Part shown: positions 11,501 to 21,049 of the stretch, one piece after another
Position numbering within the stretch: position 1 is the stretch's first letter
Layout: every line of letters starts with the position of its first letter
The notes under the pieces: generated by a model
What the model was told of the DNA's origin: nothing
Database searches by the model: none
Seen by the model: only the letters and a program-made list of their open reading frames with translations
Origin: Hevea brasiliensis
Taxonomy: Eukaryota; Streptophyta; Magnoliopsida; Malpighiales; Euphorbiaceae
Direction: 5' to 3'
Length of the DNA stretch: 64,000 nt
Assembly: GCF_030052815.1 (NCBI RefSeq)
Contig: NC_079505.1
Location: 68,184,879-68,248,878 of the forward strand
Made by a program: the position numbers and the translations under genes

Positions 11501-12004
11501 GCCTCTGATTCTCAGATATGGCGATCCAAAGAAAGCTCAATGGGATGTGTTTTGGGGCAACATGATGATACCGGCCGAAAGGAAAGAGCAATTTATTACC
11601 TGAGCAAAAAGTTCAATAATTGTGAGTCGAGGTACTCTTTCCTAGAGAAAACTTGCTGCGCGCTAGCCTGGACAGCGAATCGCCTCAAGCACTACATGTT
11701 GAATCACAAGACATGGCTCATTTCTAGAATGGATCCTATTAAGTATGTATTCGAAAGCCCATTCGTGCCGGGAAGGATAGCCAAGTGGCAGGTCATACTA
11801 TCCCAATATGACATTGTCTATATGACCCGGAAAGCGGTGAAGGGTAGCGTGATTGCTGATCTCTTAGCAGAAAACCCCATCCAGGATTATGAAGCTCTGG
11901 ATTTTGAGTTCCCCGATGAGCATATTAATGAAGTAGACTGCGGAGAAGAAGAGCCAGCTGATGTTTGGGAAATGTATTTTGACGAGTCACAATTTGTCCG
12001 ATAA
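11501..12004 (+). pseudogene. Ogre RNase H domain, frameshifted
   Basis: After about 11540 the reading shifts to a third frame containing MGCVLGQHDD and KERAIYYLSKKFNNCESRYS, the gypsy RNase H pattern. 'RIAKWQVILSQYDIVY' and 'GSVIADLLAENP' form the C-terminal end of the domain. The first catalytic Asp region (usually TDAS) is distorted at the frameshift. The frame ends at TAA 12002-12004 inside the start of the next domain. RNase H removes the RNA strand during reverse transcription. Confidence 0.85.
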
Positions 12005-12400
12005 TGGAATCGAGTCAGATTGGTATCCCCGGATGGGAAACACTTTCCGATAGCTATCAAGTTGAGATTTGACTGCACCAACAACGTCGCAGAATATGAA
12101 GCTTATGTAATGGGTTTACAAGCGGCCATTGAAATGAAAGTCAGGAAGCTGGAGGTATATAGAGACTCAGCCCTGATCATTTATCAAGTCAAGGGAGAAT
12201 GGCAAACTAAAGATCCGAAACTAATCCCATATCAGAAGTACTTACTGGAGCTGACTAAGAAATTCAAAGAAATCTCTTTCACTCACCTTAGTCGAGACAA
12301 AAATCAGTTTGCAGATGCTTTAGCCACCCTGGCTGTTATGGCTCAAATGGAAGAAGGACAGAGATTAAAGCAAGAAGTGAGCCGGCTTACTGCTTCATGA
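12005..12400 (+). pseudogene. Ogre second (archaeal-type) RNase H domain
   Basis: Following 'WEMYFDES' at 11970 the same frame resumes at about 12020 with VSPDGKHFPIAIKLRF, 'CTNNVAEYEAYVMGL', 'YRDSALIIYQVKGEW' and 'NQFADALATLA'. This is the extra archaeal-type RNase H that defines the Tat lineage of plant gypsy elements. A deletion removes the glycine-rich strand that normally follows the first Asp, and the residue before DSA is Arg where Gly is usual. A frameshift near 12390 leads into the integrase frame. Confidence 0.85.
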
Positions 12401-13674
12401 TCGAAGAAGAACCTGATGGTAAACCTTGGTACCATGACATCTTGCTCTACATCAGAACCAGAGAATTCCCTCCAGGGGCGAGCAAAAACAAAAAGAGGAT
12501 GATTCGGAGATTAGCATTGGGATACTTCCCCAGTGGAGAAATCCTATACAAAAGGAGCTCCAACGGCGAATTGTTGAGATGTGTGAATGCAAAAGAGGTG
12601 AAGAAAATCCTTTTCGAGACTCATGAAGGGAACTGTGCCACCCATGCTAATGGGCATATGATGGCTAAGCAAATCATGCGACGGGGATATTTTTGGACTA
12701 CCATGGAAAAGGACTGCATCGAGTATTTCCGAAGGTGCCATAAGTGTCAAATCTACGCGGATCCGATAAATGTTCCGCCTCACTAACTGTTCAATCTCGT
12801 TTCACCATGGCCTTTCGCAATGTGGGGCATCGATGTGATTGGTCCCATCAACCCTAAGGCATCCAATGGGCATAGATTTATCATGGTGGCTATCGATTAT
12901 TTTTCTAAATGGGTCGAAGCGACATCATATGCTCACATCACGCAGAACACATTTCTCAAATTCCTCAGAAATTATATTATCTGCCGGTACGGTCTCTCCA
13001 ATGAAATCATCACTGACAACGCCAAGAACTTGAATGGCCCAAAGATCCAGAAGTTATGTAATCAATACAAGATTCGACATCTCAATTCCTCCCCATATTG
13101 TCCCCAGATGAATGGAGCAGTGGAAGCCGCAAACAAAAATCTCAAGAGGATAATTCGGAAGATGACAGTCACTTATAGGGATTGGCATGATATGCTTCCC
13201 TACGCTCTTCACGCATACCGGACTTCTGTAAGGACCTCAACTGGTGCAACTCCTTATTCATTGGTTTATGGGATGGAGGCTATATTGCCTATCGAAGTTG
13301 AAATTCCTTCCCTAAGGATTCTGAAGGAATCAAGGATTGATGAGTCAGAATGGATCCAGTCGAGGTTGGATCAATTAAACTTGCTGGATGAGAAAAGACT
13401 AGCAGCAGCATGTCATGGGCAGTTGTACCAAAGAAGAATGGCCAGGGCATTTGACAAAAGTGTTCGCCCTCGCGAATTTCAACCCGGGGACCTAGTTCTG
13501 AAGAAAGTTCTCCCGAATCAAAATGATCCCCGGGGCAAATGGTCACCAACCTACGAGGGTCCCTATGTGGTTAAAAAGGCATTTTCTGGTGGGGCCTTGA
13601 TCTTGACCCACATGGACGGCGAAGAATTTCCAAGACTTATGAATGCTGACACCGTCAAGAGATACTATGCCTAA
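12397..13674 (+). pseudogene. Ogre integrase
   Basis: One frame with a single stop at 12784-12786. The N-terminal zinc-binding module has THEGNCATHANGH followed by CHKCQ (about 12620-12755). The catalytic core shows D at 12832 (GIDVIGP), D at 13015 (ITDNAKN) and E at 13123 (GAVEAANK), with 35 residues between the second Asp and Glu, the canonical D,D(35)E spacing. The C-terminal part has a 'FQPGDLVLKKV' segment and 'GKWSPTYEGPYVVKKAF', the GPY/F module. It would insert element cDNA into the genome. It is the best preserved domain, but the stop separates zinc module and core. Confidence 0.93.
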
Positions 13675-13706
13675 AAAAAAAAAAAAAAAAAAAAAAAGAA
13701 AAAAAG
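13675..13706 (+). repeat. A-rich tract after integrase stop
   Basis: Almost pure adenine follows the integrase stop; a similar A-run lies at 14259-14288. Both directly precede hairpins of the array below. They are internal to the element, so they are not a retroposed poly(A) tail. Confidence 0.7.
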
Positions 13707-14258
13707 TAGGGGTGAAAACCCGAAAGGGCGCTCCTAGCAAAATGTGTGAAAGAAGGCGAAAACCCTTGAAGGGCGCTTTCTGTAAAATGAGTGAAGGACG
13801 AAAACCCGAAAGGGCATCCTGAAAAAGCGAGCTAAAAAAAAATAAAAATAAAAATAAAAAAAAAAAATCTAGGGGTGAAAACCCGAAAGGGCATCCCAAG
13901 AACCAAAAGGGAGAAATAAGGAACGGGGCAATGAAACCGAGGATGGAAATAAACCGTCGTGGCATGAGGCTTCAGAGTACTTGAAATAATGGCAGTTAAA
14001 AGACTTCAAAGCTAACTACAAGGAATATGTGAGATCTGTCCTAGTACCCTTCTCCTTTGACACTGTACCTTTGTTTCCTAAAACCATAATAAAGTCATAT
14101 TTTCCTATCTCTTTGCTTTTATCTTTCCTTCTTTAACATTGTCCTTCTTTAACCTTTTTACCTAATGCGCTATTAATCATTTAAAATTTTGCTATAAGAT
14201 TAGGATTTGAAATTGATAACCTCACGTACTTTACTATGAGATTTGCAGGAAATGGCCG

Positions 14259-14289
<31 letters not shown>

Positions 14290-14366
14290 ACTAGAGGTGA
14301 AAACCTAGAAGGGCGCTTCTAGTCAAATGGATGAAGGGAAAGTGAAAACCCGCAAGGGCGCTTTTC
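13707..14366 (+). other. Array of six related RNA hairpins in the Ogre 3' region
   Basis: Six units at 13707-13736, 13752-13780, 13795-13820, 13872-13897, 14291-14322 and 14337-14366 share one plan: a left stem strand, an invariant AAAA, a small inner hairpin (CCC-GAAA-GGG in three, CCC-GCAA-GGG in one, altered in two), then the right stem strand. Outer strands differ between units but still pair, e.g. TAGGGGTG with CGCTCCTA, GAAGGCG with CGCTTTC, CTAGAGGTG with CGCTTCTAG, GGAAAGTG with CGCTTTTC (G-U pairs allowed). Four inner loops are GNRA type. Position between integrase and polypurine tract suggests an RNA signal of the element; its function is unknown. Confidence 0.75.
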
Positions 14367-14520
14367 GCAAAATAAGAAGAAAGTCAAGGGGCATCCGAAG
14401 AAATGAGGTCGTAGGCCAAGTCTTGTAACTCGTCCTCCATTAAGCATCGACTTTCGGGATCCTGTTAAGTACACTTCATCGGGGAAGAACTTCTTGTGTC
14501 GAGATTAGACTTGCTTTGTA

Positions 14521-14995
14521 AGTTGATTTTAATTTCCTACATTTAAATTTCCTGTTATCAACCTCTGGTTCCTTGATCTAAGTTGATTTTAATTTCCTGC
14601 ATTTAAATTTCCTGTTATCAACCTCTGGTTCCTTGATCTAAGTTGATTTAAATTTCCTGCATTTAAATTTCCTGTTATCAACCTCTGGTTCCTTGATCTA
14701 AGTTGATTTTAATTTCCTGCATTTAAATTTCCTGTTATCAACCTCTGGTTCCTTGATCTAAGTTGATTTTAATTTCCTGCATTTAAATTTCCTGCATCAA
14801 CCTCTAGTTCCTTGATCTAAGTTGATTTTAATTTCCTGCATTTAAATTTACTGTTATCAACCTCTGGTTCCTTGATCTAAGTTGATTTTAATTTCATGCA
14901 TTTAAATTTCCTGCAATCAACCGCTGGTTCCTTGATCTAAGTTGATTTTAATTTTCTAGCATTTTAATTTCTTGTGACCAACCTCAAGGTTTCGA
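14521..14995 (+). repeat. 60-bp tandem repeat, about eight copies
   Basis: The unit begins AGTTGATTTTAATTTCC and ends GGTTCCTTGATCTA, repeating every 60 bp at 14521, 14581, 14641, 14701 and 14761. It then repeats with small indels near 14819, 14879 and 14939, where it decays. The first four copies are nearly identical, so the array expanded recently. Tandem repeats just upstream of the 3' LTR are common in Ogre elements. No protein is encoded. Confidence 0.95.
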
Positions 14996-15119
14996 CCCAA
15001 GTGGGTTCTAGTCTCTGGACTTTAATCTCAAATTTCAAATTTTAAATCGTCCAAAATATGGGTCTGAATCTTTACATAATTCCTACATGGGAAAAATTTT
15101 CCCTTCAATAAAAATTATG

Positions 15120-15133
15120 TAAAAAGGGGCAGC
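15120..15133 (+). promoter_or_regulatory. Polypurine tract of the Ogre element
   Basis: The purine-rich string AAAAAGGGGCAGC lies directly before the TGTCGACA start of the 3' LTR. It would prime plus-strand DNA synthesis. Its position against the LTR start, which is defined independently by the 5' LTR and the ATAAC duplication, makes the call firm. Confidence 0.9.
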
Positions 15134-15686
15134 TGTCGACACCATATTTTGGCCGATCCCCTGAAATTAATAAACTTTGAAGCCGATCCCCAACACAGTC
15201 CCCTTTGCCAACCGACCACACTTCCGATCTCCCCTCAAAAGGAATTTAATTAATACCAAGTCTCCAGGTCATTTAAAGCCTCACCGATCCCTCAAACCAA
15301 TTCTCGAGTCCCCTAATGATTTAATTATATTTCCGATCTTTCTTGTCAAATAAGATTGAACCAACATAAGGCCTTCGTACCACCAGTCTTATTGCCGATC
15401 TCTCATTTAAAAATTTTGAGAATGATAAAGGTTTCGACTCAGTTTAAAGATGATCCCGATCTTAAGTGTTCAAAGCCAAATTTCTAATTTTAATTAAGTC
15501 CCGTTTCGTAACTGATCTCATGCATATTGTGTTTTTCGATCTCCTATACTTAGATTAATAATCACTTTCAGTTGTCATTCTAATATGTTCAAACAATCAA
15601 GTGCTTACGCAATTTAGCAACTTTCCGATCACAATCAACCATTGAACAAAAGGGGAACTTTCATTTCATTTCAAAATTTATACAAG

Positions 15687-17559
15687 TCATTCGGCTGGGG
15701 GATCGCCCCCAGCCGGAACTACATGTTGTTCATTTTCTCTCTCACCTTCAGCTTCCTCTTCGCTATCCTCACCTTCGTCCTCGGGAGCCAGGTTGGCCAT
15801 CCAAGAGAAGTCCTCCTCAGGATAACGCTTCTTGAGCTCAGCCAGGAGATCTCTGTGAGCATTCACATAAGCGCCGGCCACTCCAGTCACCATTTTTTCT
15901 TCTTTCGCCTTGAGCTCCTCAGCAAGATGAGTGAGTTGAGCAGCTTCATCAGCTCGGAGCGCCTGAACTCCCTCGAGAACACGATCTCGCTCGGCCAGAA
16001 CATAAGCTTGCTCGGCCAGCTTGTCCTCATAGAACTTCATTCGTCCCTCAATTTGAGATATGTAGTCCTGAGCGGACGAAAGTTGGGATCGGAGAGAAGA
16101 CACCTCATGACCCATCTTCTCGACTTCCTTACCCAGGCGATGAGCCTTCTCCCGAACCATGTGCTGGTTCACCAGACACTCCACGTTCAGGCTCATAGAT
16201 CTGGTCAAGATTTCATCAAGGTTATCCGGAGACAGCCTATCCTGATCTTCTCGAAGGAAGATGGAGGACGCTAAGACCTTGGCAAAACCAGGGTTCTCTC
16301 GAACCGTGCGGTTTTTCTCCAACGAGTGGATCAGCACTTGGGCACCGTGAGAGAGAGTCCTTGGGACAGGCTGGGAAGGACCCCCTTTCACACTCGGAGC
16401 GACTGGAGGAGGTGGAGGCAGCTCTTCTCGGCGAGGAGGAGATCGGGCCACTTCTATGACCGGAGGCCCAGAAGGTTGAGACGAGCCTTCCTGTATTTCC
16501 CCGGGCTCATGACCAGGCGTTTGAAGCAGTTCGAAATGCTTCATCTCCCGTACCTTCCGGGAGATCTCTCTCTACCGCTTCCGGCTCTCCTTAGAGGCTT
16601 CGCCACTTGCCATACCTGCACAAAGAAGAGGTCAGTGAGATCGCTAAGGTCCAAAGATCTGAGATATAGAAAATACCGATGCCGAGATCAGAGAGCTGAA
16701 GCCCGCGATTTTGACCGGTGACCAGCTGCATAGTCCAATGGTGTAGCTCGGCCGTCACTGCATCCAAATAAGAGAATTTCTCTCTGGACGCCTGTTCCTT
16801 CAACTCCATCACCATTGCACCCTCTTCCCTATTTACGGCGATGTGCTTCGTAAGCAAGGGACCCTGATGCAGCCAGCTCCAAGGGAAGCCCTCAAAACCA
16901 TTCGGGATTTTGCTCCTCAAGATGAAGAAGTGGTTCTTCCAATTCTTTAAGGAGGAAGGCAGATCGGTAAAAAGCCCACAATGGGGTTTCGCCTGGAAGA
17001 ACCAATACTCATCGTCCTTTCGACGAGTTAGCCTGTGCAATTCAGCGAACACCTTAGCGGTAGGTCGGAGCCCCTTAGCTCGGCATAGGCCTCGGAAGGC
17101 TACTAAGATCCGCCATGAGTTCGGGTGAACTTGGGCGATACACACTTGTTGATATTTTAAAACTTCTTTAAAAAAGTCATCAAGAGGGAACCGTAGCCCG
17201 GCTTTTAATTGTTCTTCATTCACCATGATCATATCTTTCTTCTCAAAGAAGTGATCTGCTCGAAGGTCGCCATGACACCGGATAAGTTCATACGAATCAG
17301 GCCGAATGTTGTACTCCTGGCTGAACGACTGCAGGTCGGTTTCTTGCAAGATTGATGGCAGCTCGTCCATGGGAAGATTTTCCCTCCCCGAAGAAGGCAC
17401 ATGCCTTGATGGTACTGGTTGTCCCCGAGCTGGAACAGAGACTCTAGGAAGTTCAGGTTGCGCGCTTGGTCCGACCACCTCTACCTCATCGGACGACCAC
17501 GAGAACTGAATGGAAGGGGGGCTTACTGCTCTCTGACCCTCGGCACCGCTCATTTTCAA
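15687..17559 (-). pseudogene. Antisense two-exon gene in the Ogre LTR (PF04195-like)
   Basis: Read on the minus strand, exon 1 runs from ATG 17559 to 16677. A 61-nt intron (16616-16676, GTATTT...TGCAG) joins it in frame to exon 2 (16615-15687). The first ~290 residues match in style the plant family 'putative gypsy-type transposon' (PF04195), e.g. 'FFKEVLKYQ' and 'KNWKNHFFILRSK'. The rest is basic, then Pro-rich, then coiled-coil, with an acidic C-terminal tail. In this copy a TAG at 16574-16572 breaks exon 2; the 5' LTR copy lacks that stop. A minus-strand TATA box lies about 150 bp upstream (17709-17716). Such antisense ORFs are known in some Tat elements; their function is unknown and no catalytic motif is visible. 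Confidence 0.75.
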
Positions 17560-17708
17560 AGGAAACAGAAAATTTAAACTAAAAGAAAGATCAAAACCCT
17601 TACCGGAGCTTGATCAGTGTCGGAGGAACTTGAGAAAACGAGAGAATTTGGAAGTTGTTTGCGAGAGACTGAAAATGACATAAAGGAGCAACTGGCTAAC
17701 CCCACCCC

Positions 17709-17716
17709 TATTTATA
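17709..17716 (-). promoter_or_regulatory. TATA box of the antisense LTR gene
   Basis: On the minus strand CGAGTATAAATAGGGG lies about 150 bp upstream of the antisense ATG at 17559, with a pyrimidine-rich, UTR-like stretch between. The spacing suits a plant core promoter with transcription starting near 17680. No expression evidence is available. Confidence 0.6.
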
Positions 17717-17984
17717 CTCGTCCGAGCATTTAATGCTCACGATGTTTCAGGTAGTGCATCGAATAGCGGGACTCGCCAGCTGTTCTGACACGTCTCACGA
17801 ATATTCCGGAGATTCCATAAAGAGATCGGTTAACTATAGAGTGGCAGATTAAGGTGTTTTGAATTACGGATCGGATAGGTGTCATTCAAATTAAGAGTCG
17901 AATCGGATAAATACTTCAGAGATCGGAAAATAATCAATGCAATAATAATAAAAGAACAATTGTCAAAATAAATTTTATTTCCGA

Positions 17985-18121
17985 AAAGATCTGATTACAT
18001 CATTTGGGCGATCTCTGGAGATCGGATTACATCAAAGGTCTAATTACATCATTTGGGCGATCTCTAAAGATCGGATTACATTAAAGGTCTGATTACATCA
18101 TAAGGGCGATCTTTAGAGACC
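17985..18121 (+). repeat. Tandem repeat in the Ogre LTR, about 55-60-bp unit
   Basis: Phrases 'gattacatcatttgggcgatctct' and 'gatcggattacat' recur about two and a half times in a row with small changes. This is an LTR-internal repeat with no coding content. Confidence 0.8.
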
Positions 18122-18162
18122 GGCGGAACATCCTATCTAAAAGGCCTAGTCTCGTGGCTGAG

Positions 18163-18543
18163 TCAAAAGATGTGTTTGACCAGGAGACCGGCTGGGGGGA
18201 TTATGACTCTCATGAGAATGAGAGAGGTCGTCATCAAAGTTACCGCTTGAAACCGAGCCGCTGTCGGAACACCCAGTGTGGAGAGGAGCCAGATGAACGC
18301 CAAAGAGCAGTCACCGGTGTTGAGGGGAATATTAGCAGTCTTCTCGCCCGAAACCAGTTCGCCTATTATATCGGGCGAACGATTCGAGATCGGCATGATC
18401 GAGGTCCTCGATCCAGATCGGTTAATTAGTCCAGTTCTCTCACTGTCATCAGATAAGGTCATCATGATTTTTCGATCACCGGGATCATAAATTTTCAGGC
18501 AAGGAACAAAGAGGACAACCGGAAAAAGATTAAAGGCAGTCAT
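18163..18543 (-). CDS. Second antisense ORF in the Ogre LTR, unknown function
   Basis: On the minus strand an ATG at 18543 opens a 126-codon frame starting MTAFNLFPVVLFVP. The minus-strand frame extends upstream to 18660, but a TATA-like TATATATATA at 18635-18646 about 95 bp upstream makes 18543 the more natural start, after a pyrimidine-rich leader. The protein has a hydrophobic N-terminus, a Ser/Arg-rich middle and a hydrophobic C-terminal third. I recognise no domain. It exists only in the 3' LTR because the 5' LTR is deleted here. It could be a chance ORF; the promoter-like arrangement is the only argument for a gene. Confidence 0.35.
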   Translation of the reverse strand: MTAFNLFPVVLFVPCLKIYDPGDRKIMMTLSDDSERTGLINRSGSRTSIMPISNRSPDIIGELVSGEKTANIPLNTGDCSLAFIWLLSTLGVPTAARFQAVTLMTTSLILMRVIIPPAGLLVKHIF

Positions 18544-18634
18544 TTTGTCTGGGATTGTTGCCGGAGCAGCTAGAACAAGGAAAATGAAGAGAATAAGGGA
18601 GAAAGTCAAGTGAGGTAGGGCTTCCCGGTTGAAG

Positions 18635-18646
18635 GTATATATATAG
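18635..18646 (-). promoter_or_regulatory. TATA-like element of the second antisense unit
   Basis: Alternating TATATATATA, read on the minus strand, lies about 95 bp before the ATG at 18543. It may equally be a simple repeat. Confidence 0.35.
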
Positions 18647-19327
18647 GAAAATTTGAGCATTTATTGCAAGCAGAAAACGAAGCGGACGCCTCGGGAATTG
18701 AGGGAAATAAATGCTTTGACTGGACCGAACCCAATAAAAAGGAAGACTGGTGTGGTAAAGATCAGTAGAAGGGAGACTGGCATGAAAGATCGGAAGAGAG
18801 CGTGTCAGGAGTGATCGAAAGAGGGGAACCCGGTATGAGAGATCTGAAAAGGATCACGTTGAAAAGACTGGAAAGGAGGGAAGATCGGAAGACAAAGAGA
18901 ATAAGACAGCTCCTGCCGATTATCGTCATAATCAGAGCCGAGGTAGTTAAAGCGTTGCAGGCGAAATCTCAACCGCACGCCCCAAAATCGCCCGCACTAC
19001 TGACATGTGCCAAAGTACGTCAGGACAGCGCTGTACATCCTAATCTCCACCGTTGATCTTACTTGTAAGGACGAGCTCGGAGCCCTCGGATCGAAGAAGA
19101 AAACGACAAGATCAGCGCCTTTCACTCCTAGCCCTCAGATCGCTCTTGACAAGAAATTTTGGGCCGTCATATTAGAAGAGAGAAAAGGACAAATACTCCG
19201 GAAGGGATCCCAGTCGTCCGTTCTGATTCTCTTTAATTCCTAAGCCCTTAGATCATGTCCTTCAAAATCTTAACCCTCCATCTCCCCCCAAACAGATCCT
19301 GACCCTTCATGGGGAGCACCCGGTTTC

Positions 19328-19335
19328 TATAAATA
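19328..19335 (+). promoter_or_regulatory. Sense TATA box of the Ogre LTR
   Basis: TATAAATA, preceded by GGTTTC and followed by CCTGCATG, is the best plus-strand core promoter in the LTR. It puts the U3/R boundary near 19360, leaving about 1.7 kb of R and U5. This promoter is missing from the truncated 5' LTR. Confidence 0.6.
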
Positions 19336-20364
19336 CCTGCATGAAAAACTGTTCAAGGACGAAAAAAAAGAGGGCAGTGACTATAGTGGAAGAACTCTGA
19401 AACTTAATTGAGTTCGTTACTCTTTTTTTAGCGTTCATAAGAAAAACTTTTGAAATCAGTTTTCTAAAGTATTTTCTTGCAAAAGGGATTCTTGAATACT
19501 GAAACTCTCTATTTTCAGTTCGTTCATTATCCTGTGGTGCTCTCATTTTCAGCTCATTGTTTTCTTTAGTTCCACTCCCATTGTCTAGGCTCAACCTCAT
19601 TTAAACTCGGGTATTATTTCGACCCGATTGTATTTTAGCGAAGCATCCTTCGTTTCAAGGCGGGCCTTAACCTTCCGGTTACCAACCTGCAGTTCTATTA
19701 AGCTTTGTAATTCAATACTTAGTTTAGTAGATTTGGCTCCCTATAGGTAAGTGCTCGTATTGCCATTTTATTAAGTGCTCGTTTGCATTTTTCGTATTTC
19801 CTTTGTTCTTTTATGTACGTAGTTTTTTTTTTCTAAGTTTATATTGCGCTAAAGAATACTGAAAGGTTACTCTCGGGTTTACTTCTTTGTTGATCAGTCC
19901 ATTCTTTTTATTAATCTTTGTTATTTCTGAATGCAAGTCTTCTAGTCTCGAGTAATGTATAAGGGGTCGGGTAAAATGTAGGTAACCGTATCTAAAGGGT
20001 CTCTTTAAAAATAATAAAAGGTCTAAACAATGAGTCGGGAAAATAGTAAGGCCGAATCACTAGAATAATGCAAAAGACAATTGAGTAAGACAACACAAGG
20101 CAGAGTAAAACCGAACTTTAAGATAGATAAATGGGATAGATCGGGTATCAAAAGGTACTGGTAAGGCGACCACATAGGAAGGTCGGAAAATTCGGTTTGG
20201 TATCTCCTGACTAGATACAAGGTACCAATGAGTTAAAAGAAGCCTTATTCCGAGCCCCTGCATCTTTAAATGCCAAAACCCTTAGTTCTAGGATTTCGTG
20301 ACGGGCAGCCGTAATCAAGTTTCGAGAGATCGGAAAAGTCCTTATCCGATCCCTATTAAAATAA

Positions 20365-20640
20365 AAGAGATCGGAGGAGAGTTCTTATCCGGTTTCCACT
20401 TAAAATTTTAATAAATATTTAAAAGGAGATCGGAGGAGAGTTCTTATCTGGTTTCCACTTAAAAATTTTAATAAATATTTAAAAGGAGATCGGAGGAGAG
20501 TTCTTATCCGATTCTCAAGCTTAAAATACTTTAAAAAAGGAGATAGGAGGAGAGTTCTTATCCGATTCTCAAGCTTAAAAATTTTAATAAATATTTAAAA
20601 GGAGATCGGAGGAGAGTTCTTATCCGATTTCCAAATTAAA
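20365..20640 (+). repeat. About 60-bp tandem repeat in the Ogre LTR
   Basis: A unit containing GGAGATCGGAGGAGAGTTCT followed by 'tatccg(a/g)tt' and an AT-rich spacer ('tttaataaatattta') recurs about five times with spacer-length variation. It lies in the presumed R/U5 part. No coding content. Confidence 0.85.
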
Positions 20641-21044
20641 ATTCAACAAATACGTAAGATGATCCCCCTTGAAATAAAATTAATACGCAACAGCAACTCA
20701 CTAAGGTCATCTCATTTACTTATGTATCTGGGTAACCCGGATTAGTGAAAAATCAAACATTCCTTTTGGTCAAAAGGATTAACATTTCCATTCAAACCCT
20801 CCTAACTATGAAGAACGTGAAGTTAAATCTGCTTACCCTCGTTGAGGGACGAGGTGGGGTGCCTAACACCTTCCCCACCAGTTCATGGACCCCGAACCTA
20901 GAATCTCTGTTTTTAAAGTGGTTTTATTCTAACTTACTTTCACAAATGGTTTTCTTTAATTTCCCTCAAAATTAAAGTGGCGACTCCTCACTTTTCCCAC
21001 TTCGGTGAGTGTTTGTCCAGGCGACCGCAAAACCCCTTGCGACA

Positions 21045-21049
21045 ATAAC
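21045..21049 (+). repeat. Right target-site duplication of the Ogre element (ATAAC)
   Basis: Direct repeat of 1536-1540, immediately after the CGACA end of the 3' LTR. Confidence 0.92.

Larger units (their letters stand above)
1541..21044 (+). mobile_element. Ogre/Tat-type Ty3-gypsy LTR retrotransposon, defective
   Basis: The element runs 19,504 bp between ATAAC duplications and has TGTCG...CGACA termini. Order on the plus strand: 5' LTR fragment, leader, extra ORF1 upstream of gag, gag, protease with G-patch, a putative intron, RT, RNaseH, second (archaeal-type) RNaseH, integrase, hairpin array, tandem repeats, polypurine tract, 3' LTR. An extra ORF before gag, a second RNaseH, an intron between protease and RT, and LTRs of several kilobases together are the known hallmarks of the Ogre group of the Tat lineage. 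The two LTRs differ at seven positions in their first ~510 bp. The 5' LTR lost 3.9 kb including the promoter, and the sense frames carry at least seven stops and several frameshifts, so this copy is not autonomous. Confidence 0.93.
15134..21044 (+). mobile_element. Ogre 3' LTR, complete (5911 bp)
   Basis: Starts TGTCGACACC, ends CCTTGCGACA and is followed by ATAAC. The length is typical of the very long LTRs of Ogre elements. It carries two antisense transcription units (15687-17559 and 18163-18543), a sense TATA box at 19328 and two tandem-repeat blocks. Many copies of GATC-containing phrases (for example CGATCT and GATCGG) are scattered throughout. The 3908 bp from 17137 onward exist only here, because the 5' LTR is truncated. 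Confidence 0.93.

Noticed and set aside
13675..13706. Poly(A) tail of a processed retrocopy
   Set aside because: The element continues with hairpins, repeats, polypurine tract and LTR; the A-run is internal.
14521..14995. CRISPR-like array
   Set aside because: Units are contiguous 60-bp tandem copies without unique spacers, in a plant retroelement.
15687..17559. Calling the antisense LTR gene a transposase
   Set aside because: The database family name suggests it, but no DDE or other catalytic motif is visible and the element moves by its own integrase.
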